Part shown: positions 41,599 to 50,040 of the stretch, piece by piece | Layout of the letters: each line of letters starts with the position of its first letter | Numbering within the stretch: the stretch's first letter is position 1 | Assembly (NCBI GenBank): GCA_900549545.1 | Contig: URPA01000001.1 | Coordinates: forward strand, 124,001-188,000 | DNA: 64,000 nt | Direction of reading: 5' to 3' | Origin: an uncultured Eubacteriales bacterium | GTDB lineage: Bacteria > Bacillota > Clostridia > Oscillospirales > Oscillospiraceae | Made by a program: the position numbers and the translations under genes | Notes under the pieces: model-generated | What the model saw: the letters and a program-made list of their open reading frames with translations, nothing else | The model's database searches: none | What the model was told of the DNA's origin: nothing

Positions 41599-43167
41599 TT
41601 ACCAGCTAAGTGCATCTTCATAATCGAGAAGCGTTGGGTCGATGGGCTGCTCACGCAAAACAGTTGTCATATATTGGTTGAACGCCTCGCGCATCTCTCT
41701 GCGGGAAACTGTGCGCGGATCCATAACATCATGAGGTATCCAGATAAGGTGTATGCCTCTCTCTCGAGCCTGATCCTCGAACAAGCCATGCAGACCGCCT
41801 ACATTTTTGCAGGACACATGGTCATACATAATAACGATATTCACATTGAACTTCTCGCACATTTTCCAGCATTCATCCAGCAGATTAACATAGCCGCCGT
41901 TTGTGTGGGAGCGCATCATCATTTTTTCATAGCAGCGCACAAGATCCTTAAGCGCCTGTTCCTTATCTCCTATGGTGATTGGGAGATAGCTGAGCATAGC
42001 CTCCATATCATTTACGCAGGTGACGCCCCAACAATGCTGCGTCCAGTATGTAAAATTTGTGTAATAGTGAGCGGGGCACGCCCATACTATGCAGCGGTAT
42101 TTGGGCTTGTTTGCATCGGCCGCTTTATCCTGTTCATAGCCTTTTAGCATCATTTTAGCTACCTTACGGTCGGTTTTAAGCATGAACTCATCCATACAGG
42201 CAGCAGCCATAAATTCATATTCACGCTGCAATGCCAGCGCCGCGCCGCAAACCTGCGGGTAATCGGTGCAGTTGACATCCCATTTCTCTACCATCAAGCT
42301 TGAGCTTTCGTTATACATCTCGGCGCCTTTCCAGAAAGCGTCCCAGTCCCATTTGACATTGAACTGCTGTTCGAGAAATTCAATGCCCTTTTTAAGATTT
42401 TTCACAGCATAGGCCTGTACCTCCGGCTCATTAACCCGCTGAGGCGGAGTGATCTGAAAGGAGGGTAGATCCTTGAAATGCCGGGTGAGAATATTCGTCT
42501 GGGAAATAGCTCCGTCGCACGGCATAGAGCTTGTGAAATAGCATTTGCCAACCCTCGGATAATCGTCCACGACGGCGCAGCCGCTTTCAGCAGCCGGTTC
42601 GGGACAGACATCCGCAGGAAGGCCGAGATGCTCCATAGCGTCAATGTAGTACATGCTGGAGTTCTGGTCAACCTCAGAGGGAAGCCCAACGGCAAACATG
42701 GCTATATCTATCCATTTGACTGTAGGAAAGCCCATCATGATAAGATGCGGAGTCATTTCATCGAACATTACTGTGTTTTCTCTGAGCTTTGCGGCACGCT
42801 TGCTGTTTGGACGCAAATTTTCATCACGGACGATAATATCCCTCACAGCTATAACTGAATTATGAAGGACGGAGAAAAACTGATTATGGGCATAGCGGAG
42901 TTCCTTGCCGCGAAGCCCCATAGTGTGCCTGTCCACCATGTGTGAAGCGGTCAGGTAGGACACAAGCCAACGGTAACGCAGCATGGCCTTCACCATAAGA
43001 ATGGGGTGACAGCCCAGCTTTACGGCCATGTAGCCATAAAGATTGAGCCAGCGGAAAAAGTCATAGAAGGTATCTCGAAAGCCCTTCCATTCGCGGGCGC
43101 GGAATGAACGGCGTCGGGCATCATAAAAGCGTCCCAGTCCCTTGCCGGTTTTGGGGTCATACGCCAT
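41599..43167 (-). CDS. 2-hydroxyacyl-CoA dehydratase family protein, larger subunit
   Basis: A 522-residue protein of the HgdB/BcrBC/FldBC superfamily, whose members hold a 4Fe-4S cluster and perform radical dehydration of 2-hydroxyacyl-CoA or reduction of benzoyl-CoA. Features include YFTSSMPCDGAISQTNIL and VCPEPA in the middle, IVWACPAHYYTNFTYW with a conserved Cys, and the IVIMYDHVSCKNVGGLHG segment near the end. It starts 1 base after the stop of the smaller subunit gene, with an AGGAGG site. An ASKHA-type activase, normally required, is not in the window. The substrate is unknown. Confidence 0.83.
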   Translation of the reverse strand: MAYDPKTGKGLGRFYDARRRSFRAREWKGFRDTFYDFFRWLNLYGYMAVKLGCHPILMVKAMLRYRWLVSYLTASHMVDRHTMGLRGKELRYAHNQFFSVLHNSVIAVRDIIVRDENLRPNSKRAAKLRENTVMFDEMTPHLIMMGFPTVKWIDIAMFAVGLPSEVDQNSSMYYIDAMEHLGLPADVCPEPAAESGCAVVDDYPRVGKCYFTSSMPCDGAISQTNILTRHFKDLPSFQITPPQRVNEPEVQAYAVKNLKKGIEFLEQQFNVKWDWDAFWKGAEMYNESSSLMVEKWDVNCTDYPQVCGAALALQREYEFMAAACMDEFMLKTDRKVAKMMLKGYEQDKAADANKPKYRCIVWACPAHYYTNFTYWTQHCWGVTCVNDMEAMLSYLPITIGDKEQALKDLVRCYEKMMMRSHTNGGYVNLLDECWKMCEKFNVNIVIMYDHVSCKNVGGLHGLFEDQARERGIHLIWIPHDVMDPRTVSRREMREAFNQYMTTVLREQPIDPTLLDYEDALSW

Positions 43168-43168
43168 G

Positions 43169-44374
43169 TTATTTTTCCTCCTTTTGCTCTGCGCGAATTT
43201 TTTTCATTTCAATGCTTTCAACGAAAGCCTGCACTCTCGTCCTAAGCTGGCCGCTCTGTCCGGAGATATACGGTCTGTCAATTGAGAGAACATGTATTCC
43301 GTAATCTCTCGGCATGATCTGGTTGGCGATAACGCGCTCATAAGACCAGTAGGTGCAGAACTTCATCTGCTCATAAATGACGCCATCCGCCTTGAAATCC
43401 CGTACCAGCTCGGCCACATGGTCGTTGCGGTATTTTACCCTGTGCAGAGCACTCTGACGGGGACATTCCGTATTTTGCAGATACCAGCGGCAGACCTGGG
43501 TCAGCGCGTCCTCCTGCTGTGTAAGCTCTATTACCTGTCTGCCGGGAAAGCTGCCATAGCAGAAGCGATCGGCAACTACAAGCGCTCCGCAGCCTTCAAT
43601 AAGCTTAATTAGCTTAGGATCATCGATTTCAGAGCCGACAATGGCAACCCGAACACGGTAATTCCTTTCGGCATCTGGCTCACGCAGCCTCAGTTCCTCA
43701 AGCGTCTCCCGCAAATAGGGGAGGATAAACCGCTTGGGGCAGGTATAGCTGACCAGAACCAGAACAGCAAATTCATATCCGGTAATGGGCGGATTATCCA
43801 GCTTACGAAGCTCTCCGATTTCCGTTAGGATACGGCTGACCTCATTGTGTTCGCTGACGGCAGCGCGGATAGCCTCATCGGATGTGTCCACACCATAGTT
43901 TTCCCGCAATGGCTTCAGTATCTTTCTTGAGACCTGTTCTCTTATATGTTCAACACAGTCCTCATCATCGGAGTAGGGAATATCCAGATTACAGTAGAAA
44001 AACTTGTCTCTGTCCTTTCCCTGCGCTTTCATAATCTCCATATTCTCGATGGCTCTGTTATTGGCCTCACATACATCAACGCCGGCCATAGCATGAAGAA
44101 AGCTGTAGCTCCCCTCCAGCGCGCGCTCAAGAATTGCCCTGGAAAATTCGCAGCTGTTGTTCGCCATATAATAGGTAGACAGCTCCAGAGAGCTTGTGTG
44201 CGGAGCGCGCAGCCTGACTGAAAAGCAGTTTCCCAGATTCAGAAGAACCTCCGGCGCATGGAAACAGGTATAGCCTATTGCAAGACTGCCCTCATCAACC
44301 GCTTTGCGCACAAGCTCATTGTTTGCATCCTCAAGCAGACCTTCAAAAAAGATAAAATTTTTTAGTTCTTTCAT
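43169..44374 (-). CDS. 2-hydroxyacyl-CoA dehydratase family protein, smaller subunit
   Basis: A 401-residue partner of the downstream subunit in the same superfamily. The GYTCFHAPEVLLNLG start, the CEFSRAILERALEG stretch, ADRFCYGSFPG and the late KFCTYWSYE provide the cysteines expected for the cluster. The first gene of the operon, it is preceded by a 43-base palindrome that shares a core with the operator in front of the tetR gene. Such two-subunit sets can act in amino-acid fermentation or be parts of unassigned reductases. Confidence 0.83.
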   Translation of the reverse strand: MKELKNFIFFEGLLEDANNELVRKAVDEGSLAIGYTCFHAPEVLLNLGNCFSVRLRAPHTSSLELSTYYMANNSCEFSRAILERALEGSYSFLHAMAGVDVCEANNRAIENMEIMKAQGKDRDKFFYCNLDIPYSDDEDCVEHIREQVSRKILKPLRENYGVDTSDEAIRAAVSEHNEVSRILTEIGELRKLDNPPITGYEFAVLVLVSYTCPKRFILPYLRETLEELRLREPDAERNYRVRVAIVGSEIDDPKLIKLIEGCGALVVADRFCYGSFPGRQVIELTQQEDALTQVCRWYLQNTECPRQSALHRVKYRNDHVAELVRDFKADGVIYEQMKFCTYWSYERVIANQIMPRDYGIHVLSIDRPYISGQSGQLRTRVQAFVESIEMKKIRAEQKEEK

Positions 44375-44400
44375 TACGCCCTTCCTTTTTTGTATATTTT

Positions 44401-44443
44401 GGTTCGGGTATTATGTCAGTGACGCTGACATAATACCCGAACC
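44401..44443. promoter_or_regulatory. Candidate TetR operator upstream of the dehydratase operon
   Basis: A perfect inverted repeat with 19-bp arms (GGTTCGGGTATTATGTCAG and its complement) around TGACG. Its core TGTCAGT-GAC-GCTGACA (44414-44430) matches the core of the palindrome in front of tetR, TGTCAGT-TTG-ACTGACA. Confidence 0.7.
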
Positions 44444-44467
44444 AAAATCCCGCCTTAACGGGATTTT
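44444..44467 (-). terminator. Terminator of the tetR gene
   Basis: A 9-bp AAAATCCCG/CGGGATTTT hairpin just beyond the tetR stop codon, abutting the operator. Confidence 0.6.
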
Positions 44468-44479
44468 GAATTTCATGTA

Positions 44480-45115
44480 TCATTTTCCGCTTAACGCTCT
44501 TATGAACATTTGAGTCAAACTGAGCATACGGCTATCATAATCAAGCTCTCTTGCGCTGGGAGTTCCGCCTATGGAAAGGCGCTGCATGATACCTAAAATA
44601 GCGTCGTATGAGTTGTAGTAAATTTCGCGAACATCCACATCGCGGCTGATAGAACCATCTGAAAGCCCTTTTGCGATCGCCTTTGCCATAGGCCCGTTAG
44701 AGGTTTCATAAGGCTCTGGCGGCTGGTTTTTTATTTTGTGGATTTTACCGGCGCCATTGAGCATAAGCTCCGCGTCAAGGGTAAAGCGCATTCCCTTTGG
44801 ATCCAGGCGGTATAGCTTTGAATAGCAAATAAGTATCTTTGCGGCATCTTCAAGACCGGTTGTGCTGCCACCCGGGCTGCTTTCATGAAACATCTGCTCA
44901 ATGCGATTCAAAACTCTGTTCCAGTAGAGCAGGGACGCGGCAAGCACCAAATCCGCTTTTGTGTCAAAATAACGGAAAACAGACCGCTCCGCAAGACCGG
45001 AACGCCGCGCAATATCGGTAATCGTTGTTTTTTCTATTCCTTTTTCAAGAAAACATTCCAGAGCGTTCTCTGTAACGATCCGGGTATTGTTTTCTCTCTG
45101 CTCTTCATTAGGCAA
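44480..45115 (-). CDS. TetR family transcriptional regulator
   Basis: About 211 residues from the preferred start. The N-terminal helix-turn-helix reads ALECFLEKGIEKTTITDIARRSGLAERSVFRYF, a textbook TetR domain, followed by a helical ligand-binding domain. The TTG at 45115 is preferred because AAGGAG lies about 8 bases upstream; a GTG at 45199 would add 28 residues and place the operator inside the gene. It lies upstream of, and in the same direction as, the dehydratase-family operon, separated by a terminator and an operator-like palindrome. The ligand may be the operon's CoA substrate, by inference. Confidence 0.85.
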   Translation of the reverse strand: MPNEEQRENNTRIVTENALECFLEKGIEKTTITDIARRSGLAERSVFRYFDTKADLVLAASLLYWNRVLNRIEQMFHESSPGGSTTGLEDAAKILICYSKLYRLDPKGMRFTLDAELMLNGAGKIHKIKNQPPEPYETSNGPMAKAIAKGLSDGSISRDVDVREIYYNSYDAILGIMQRLSIGGTPSARELDYDSRMLSLTQMFIRALSGK

Positions 45116-45127
45116 AAAAAGCACTCC

Positions 45128-45187
45128 TTTATATCTGTCAGTTTGACTGACAGATATAAATATACAGCATAGCATTTCACAAGTCAA
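45128..45187 (-). promoter_or_regulatory. tetR promoter with overlapping operator
   Basis: Minus-strand TTGACT (45182-45187), a 17-base spacer and TATATT (45159-45164). Overlapping the -10 and the transcription start is a perfect inverted repeat (15-bp arms TTTATATCTGTCAGT, centre TTG, 45128-45160), which fits autorepression. Confidence 0.78.
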
Positions 45188-45203
45188 GCATTTCTTCACT
45201 GCG

Positions 45204-45860
45204 CTATTTGAGCATTATTATATTGCTGAGCAGAGAATTACTATACTGCCGGACATAGCTTTTATACTCCGGGATATTTATATACAGCTCCCGACCCCAA
45301 GAGCTTATTTTGCACCAATCGTCGTCAATGCCGGTGACGGTAACAAAATGGGCCTTTGTAGAGGCGGCAGGGAAGCAGACCTCACCGCTCCGCTGGTAGA
45401 GCCGCAGGCGGTTTTTGCCCCAGAATTGCGGAAAATTCGGCCCGACAGCTAAAATAACAGGGCAGTCTCGCTCCAGCATTTCACGAATCCTGTCAAAAAG
45501 TTTCTCACCGGACACGCAAAGCCGCACACTGTAATCAAGCCCGTATACCTTCATTGCAATTTGAAGTCCGGCCGAGAGCATCGCCCCATTGATGCCAAAT
45601 GGCGGCACTATGGGCATAAAGCGGCGCAGGGTGCTTATAAATCGGTCATAGTCCGAAAGATCAACGCAGCCATGCACATTCACCGGAACAGGGGAGGGAA
45701 GGTCTCTGCTGCGACAGAGATATAAGATTAAATCCGCAGCCGCAATAAGCCCACAGCCACAGCGCCGGACAGCCGCGCTCTGTGAAAGGGTCTGACTACC
45801 GCCGTATGTATATGCCGCGCCGCTTCGGACGCTTATGTAATTGCTTCTGAGCTCAAGCAT
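45204..45860 (-). CDS. Cysteine-peptidase-like protein of unknown function
   Basis: About 218 residues from the preferred ATG at 45860 (GGTGAT upstream); an ATG at 45875 and a longer frame to 46010 exist, the latter overlapping the divergent MoxR gene. A Cys in RRCGCGLIAAADL near residue 33, a His in KAHFVTVTGIDDDW, and the SSWGRELYI stretch follow the order seen in papain/C39-like folds. No signal peptide or membrane helix is evident. It could be a peptidase, a transglutaminase-like protein or an inactive relative. It is convergent with nothing and follows no operon partner. Confidence 0.5.
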   Translation of the reverse strand: MLELRSNYISVRSGAAYTYGGSQTLSQSAAVRRCGCGLIAAADLILYLCRSRDLPSPVPVNVHGCVDLSDYDRFISTLRRFMPIVPPFGINGAMLSAGLQIAMKVYGLDYSVRLCVSGEKLFDRIREMLERDCPVILAVGPNFPQFWGKNRLRLYQRSGEVCFPAASTKAHFVTVTGIDDDWCKISSWGRELYINIPEYKSYVRQYSNSLLSNIIMLK

Positions 45861-45969
45861 TTTATCACCAAGCATTATTATAAAGCAAAAGCGGTGAAAA
45901 ATATATAGCAAATTGCTGGGCTTGGTGTTATAATCATTTTTCAGAAAAATAGTTCGGAGGCCGGTAAAG

Positions 45970-46887
45970 ATGTTGGATTTTCTGCGCGAAGAGGGAATAG
46001 ACCAGAGCATAATTACAAAGGTAGAGAGCTTTAGAGTTCAATATCCAAATGACGCTTCTCAGAATAACCGTGTTCCCAAGCCCAGATTTCACTATTATGG
46101 GAAGGATATTTGGGAAAAGGCGCTGACGGCGCTGCTGGCTGGGGAGAACCTGCTGCTTGTCGGCCCGAAGGCCACCGGCAAAAACGTCCTCGCGGAGAAC
46201 TTAGCGGCGGTGTTTTCCCGCCCCGAATGGGACATTTCATTTTATCTCAATACTGACGCGGCGGCCCTAATCGGCGCGGACACCTTCAAAAACGGCGAGG
46301 TTGCCTTCCGCAAAGGGCCAATCTACCAGTGCGCGGAAAATGGCGGATTCGGTATCCTCGACGAGATAAACATGGCAAAAAATGAGTCGCTTGCCGTTTT
46401 GCACGCTACGCTGGACTTTCGCCGGATAATCGACGTGCCGGGGTATGAGCGCATTGAGCTATCACCCGCGACAAGATTTATCGCCACCATGAACTATGGC
46501 TATGCCGGAACGAGGGAGATAAACGAGGCGCTGGCCTCCCGATTTATGGTCATAAATATGCCCATCATTTCCGAGGAAAATCTCCGCCGCCTGCTCTTGG
46601 CCCAGTTCCCGGCGCTTAAAGCCGAGTATGCCGGTCAGTTCGCCGGGCTTTTCCAGGAGATTCGCCGCAAGTGTGACAGCGCGGAGATTTCAACCAAGGC
46701 TCTCGACCTGCGCGGCCTTATGGCGGCCATTTCGCTTACATATAACGGCCTTACCGTGGGTCAGGCGCTGGATATGGGCATAGTCAACAAGTCCTTTGAC
46801 GACTATGAGCGGCAGCTTGTATCGGATATTATTGCCGCGCGCATCCCCTCGGGCCGGGGCAGAGATGACATTTTTGAAAAAACATGA
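45970..46887 (+). CDS. MoxR-family AAA+ ATPase
   Basis: A 305-residue ATPase. Walker A is GPKATGKNVLAEN near residue 60, Walker B is GILDEINMAKNE near 133, and sensor 1 with the arginine finger region reads FIATMNYGYAGTREINEALASRF. The CbbQ/NirQ/NorQ branch of MoxR proteins pairs with VWA-domain proteins to load metals into or remodel enzymes. The next gene overlaps it by 4 bases and is a VWA protein, completing the pair. The client enzyme is unknown; none is adjacent. Confidence 0.92.
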   Translation: MLDFLREEGIDQSIITKVESFRVQYPNDASQNNRVPKPRFHYYGKDIWEKALTALLAGENLLLVGPKATGKNVLAENLAAVFSRPEWDISFYLNTDAAALIGADTFKNGEVAFRKGPIYQCAENGGFGILDEINMAKNESLAVLHATLDFRRIIDVPGYERIELSPATRFIATMNYGYAGTREINEALASRFMVINMPIISEENLRRLLLAQFPALKAEYAGQFAGLFQEIRRKCDSAEISTKALDLRGLMAAISLTYNGLTVGQALDMGIVNKSFDDYERQLVSDIIAARIPSGRGRDDIFEKT

Positions 46888-48596
46888 ACGAGATAAACGA
46901 GCTTCAGCAGCGGAGGGCCGTTAACCTTATATGGAACGGCGCCAAAAACCACAGCTTTGAGCCGGATTTCAAGGTCTATGACAGCGACGGGGAAGCCAGC
47001 ATCTATTGGAACATCATTATCGGCGCCGCACGGCGGCATTACGAATATGCGAAGCTTGCCCAGATATTTCACACCTTCGACCAATACGAGGACGGGGATA
47101 TATACGAGGGCCTGCTCTGGCTTGGCCTTGAAAACAGCACATATCAAAAGGAGCTTGCGGACAGGCCCGTGCTTGAATCCCTGCGCAAAAGCTATGCCGG
47201 GCAATTCCTGCGCGAATACTCCGCGCCGCTTGACGATTACAGGCTTTATGACTGCCTGTCCACCGCCCACTATATGCGCGCCCTCGGCATGGAGCCAAGG
47301 CTGTCAAGGTATGATATAAAGCTCCTTGACGAGCTGGAGTTTACTCCGGAAATGTCCACCGATGATATCGTTGCGCGGGCTGAGGAGCTGTTCCAGCGCT
47401 GGTTTCAGATTAGCACCCGGGAGCGCAAGGAGCGCAGGCGCGTTTTCCAACGCCCGCTCAGGAAAAAAAAGGGCAGGGCAGGGGAAGGCCGGCTCAAGAA
47501 ATTCGGCCTTGGAATGTTTGATTACCATGACAGGGTGAGCAGCGGCGAGAACGTCTCCGCCGACAGGCTTGGGGACGAAATCCGCACAAAGATGACGGAT
47601 AACGAGCTGCGCAAGTTTATGACCGAGAAATACGGTAAACCCCTGTTTGACCCGATAAAGGCTGCCGGCATCGAAAAGCAGCTTTGTAAGCTCAGCCATG
47701 AAAACTGCCACCTGCACTTTACGACGGGTGAGCCTGTGCCCGGTAAGATTCAAAACGCCTTCGAGGCCCTGCATAAGCGGCAGGAAAAGGAGCAGATTGA
47801 GCAAAACCGCCACAGCTATAAGGCAAATATTGTACAGAACCGGCTGGCGATATCAAAGCTTGCCGAAAAGATACGAAACGCTGCGCTGCTGTACCTTGAG
47901 CCTGCGGATATAAAATCAAACTCCGGCAGGATAAACCCATCCACCGTCTGGCGGGCAGCAATACTCAACGAGGACAATGTGTTCACACGCCGCGAAAGGG
48001 AGGACATGGGGCAGATAAGCGTTGACATTCTGCTCGATGCCTCCACATCCCAAAAATCAAGGCAGGAGCTGGTTTCCGCCCAGGGCTATATTATTGCCGA
48101 GGCTCTCACCCGCTGCAATATTCACTGCCGGGTAATGTCCTTCTGCTCAATGACCGGCTATACCATCATGCGCGTATTCAGAGACTATTCCTGCCCGCGG
48201 GACAATGAAAAAATCTTTGAGTATGTCTCAAACGGCTGCAACCGGGACGGGCTTGCGATAAAGGCGGCGCATTATCTCATCGACCAGACAGCGTATGAAC
48301 ACAAAATGCTTATCGTCCTCTCCGATGTAAAGCCTAACGACATCTTGAGCATACGTACATCCGCGGACGCTGAGCCTGTGCCGTATATTGACACCGCCGG
48401 AATAAACGACACGGCATTGGAGGTTCGCCGCGCTCAGGAGTCGGATATCTCGGTGATGTGCGTTTTCACCGGCGGCGACGAGGATCTGCCCGCCGCAAAG
48501 CTTGTGTACGGCAGAAATTTTGCCCGCATACAGTCTCTTGATAAATTGGCCGATGCCGTCGGCAAACTCATACAAACTCAGATAAGGAATCTATAA
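46884..48596 (+). CDS. VWA-domain protein, CobT/NorD-like partner of MoxR
   Basis: A 570-residue protein with a long helical, charged N-terminal region (including a Lys/Arg-rich stretch RRVFQRPLRKKKGRAGEGR near residue 190) and a C-terminal VWA domain. The metal-ion-dependent adhesion site starts DILLDASTSQKS near residue 378, so DxSxS is present as DASTS, and the later Thr and Asp positions appear conserved. It acts with the MoxR ATPase as a chaperone-like complex. It ends at a strong hairpin. Confidence 0.88.
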   Translation: MNEINELQQRRAVNLIWNGAKNHSFEPDFKVYDSDGEASIYWNIIIGAARRHYEYAKLAQIFHTFDQYEDGDIYEGLLWLGLENSTYQKELADRPVLESLRKSYAGQFLREYSAPLDDYRLYDCLSTAHYMRALGMEPRLSRYDIKLLDELEFTPEMSTDDIVARAEELFQRWFQISTRERKERRRVFQRPLRKKKGRAGEGRLKKFGLGMFDYHDRVSSGENVSADRLGDEIRTKMTDNELRKFMTEKYGKPLFDPIKAAGIEKQLCKLSHENCHLHFTTGEPVPGKIQNAFEALHKRQEKEQIEQNRHSYKANIVQNRLAISKLAEKIRNAALLYLEPADIKSNSGRINPSTVWRAAILNEDNVFTRREREDMGQISVDILLDASTSQKSRQELVSAQGYIIAEALTRCNIHCRVMSFCSMTGYTIMRVFRDYSCPRDNEKIFEYVSNGCNRDGLAIKAAHYLIDQTAYEHKMLIVLSDVKPNDILSIRTSADAEPVPYIDTAGINDTALEVRRAQESDISVMCVFTGGDEDLPAAKLVYGRNFARIQSLDKLADAVGKLIQTQIRNL

Positions 48597-48634
48597 AAAA
48601 AGTGCGGTTTGGATTTTCCAAACCGCACTTTTTT
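48596..48634. terminator. Bidirectional terminator between the VWA and phosphofructokinase genes
   Basis: An 18-bp perfect hairpin (AAAAAAGTGCGGTTTGGA and its complement) with loop TTT. Confidence 0.92.
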
Positions 48635-48643
48635 AGTATCAAA

Positions 48644-49885
48644 TTACTTCGCCAGAACCTTTTTGAGCCTTGCGTATCTGGGCAGGGAATGCTCAAGCGG
48701 GAGGACAGGCTCACCCTGAATAAGGGGGAGGGCATAGTCAATAAACTCGTGCTTGAGGCCGTTTCCGTCCTCGTTTATCCACTCCTGAGGAACCTTCTTC
48801 TCGTAGTTTGCGACAGATGAGAGGGGGAGCAGCTCCATAACACAGGTATACTTTCCGTCAACATACTCGCGCTTGAAGGCGACCATCTTGCCGGTCACAC
48901 CGCTGACAGCCTGCTCAACGGCTTCCTTGCCTGCGCCGTATGCCTCGTTGATATCAGTGAGGGAGGCGAGGTGAGCGCCGCAGCGCTGGAGGAGGCTCAG
49001 CTCAATGCCGCGGACCTTTGCACCGGTGTGCTTCTTGACGACATCCGCCAGCATCGCTGCAAGACCGCCGAGCTGAGCATGGCCAAAGCCGTCTGTCGCG
49101 GAGGCCTTGGCCTCGGAGACAAAGCTGCCGTCGGCATAGTGAATACCCTCAGACACGGCGACGAGGACCTTACCGGTCTTTTTATAAATGGCGTCCACAT
49201 CGGCGAGGAACTTGTCCATATCAAAATCGCGCTCGGGCAGATAGATAAGGTCGGGACCGGCGCCAAACTCGGTAGCCAGAGCGGCACTCGCGGCGAGCCA
49301 TCCGGCGTGACGGCCCATTATCTCCACGATGGTTATCATGCCGTTATCATAGACTCTTGCATCCTTGCTTATCTCCATGCAGGAGGTGGCGATGTACTTA
49401 GCGGCGCTTGCAAAGCCGGGGCAGTGGTCGGTGCCGAAAAGGTCGTTATCAATGGTCTTGGGAACACCCATAACACGGCACTCATAGCCGACGGACTCCA
49501 TATAGCGGCTTATCTTGTTGCAGGTGTCCATGGAGTCATTGCCGCCGTTATAGAAGAAATAACGCACATCGTATTTCTTGAATATCTCAAGGATGCGCTT
49601 ATAATCGGTGTCGTCCACATCGGGGTCGGCTATCTTGTAGCGGCAGGAGCCGAGCTCGGAAGAGGGGGTATGCAGCAGGAGCTTGAGCTCCTCAGGATCC
49701 TCCTCGTCCATGACATAGAGCTTGTCATCCAGAACGCCGCGGATGCCGTGCGCCGCGCCATATACCCTGGTGATTTCTTCCGCGTCAAGAGCGGCTCTGA
49801 TCACGCCGTAAGCGCTGGCGTTAATCACAGCGGTGGGGCCGCCGGACTGCCCGAATATGCAGGAACCAATCAATTTTTTAGCCAT
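48644..49885 (-). CDS. pfp: 6-phosphofructokinase, pyrophosphate-type signature
   Basis: A 413-residue phosphofructokinase. The N-terminal GQSGGPTAVINAS and GGNDSMDT give the phosphoryl-donor region, and PKTIDNDL carries Lys where ATP-dependent enzymes have Gly; this Lys is the established marker of PPi-dependent forms. Length also fits the PPi group. It interconverts fructose 6-phosphate and fructose 1,6-bisphosphate reversibly. The divergent neighbour is the aldolase acting on its product, so the two glycolytic genes share an intergenic control region. Confidence 0.9.
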   Translation of the reverse strand: MAKKLIGSCIFGQSGGPTAVINASAYGVIRAALDAEEITRVYGAAHGIRGVLDDKLYVMDEEDPEELKLLLHTPSSELGSCRYKIADPDVDDTDYKRILEIFKKYDVRYFFYNGGNDSMDTCNKISRYMESVGYECRVMGVPKTIDNDLFGTDHCPGFASAAKYIATSCMEISKDARVYDNGMITIVEIMGRHAGWLAASAALATEFGAGPDLIYLPERDFDMDKFLADVDAIYKKTGKVLVAVSEGIHYADGSFVSEAKASATDGFGHAQLGGLAAMLADVVKKHTGAKVRGIELSLLQRCGAHLASLTDINEAYGAGKEAVEQAVSGVTGKMVAFKREYVDGKYTCVMELLPLSSVANYEKKVPQEWINEDGNGLKHEFIDYALPLIQGEPVLPLEHSLPRYARLKKVLAK

Positions 49886-49944
49886 AGTAAATTTTACCCC
49901 CAGAAATAATTAAGATTTTTTATTTATTTTGTATAATGTATGTA

Positions 49945-49973
49945 TTGATTATGCTTTGTTTTGAGGATATAAT
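49945..49973 (+). promoter_or_regulatory. fba promoter
   Basis: TTGATT (49945-49950), a 17-base spacer and TATAAT (49968-49973). Confidence 0.7.
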
Positions 49974-50040
49974 ATAAACTAAGATTTGTAAATATGCTTT
50001 TTGTACAAATTTTTTAATATCTAAAAGGGAGAATGAAAAA

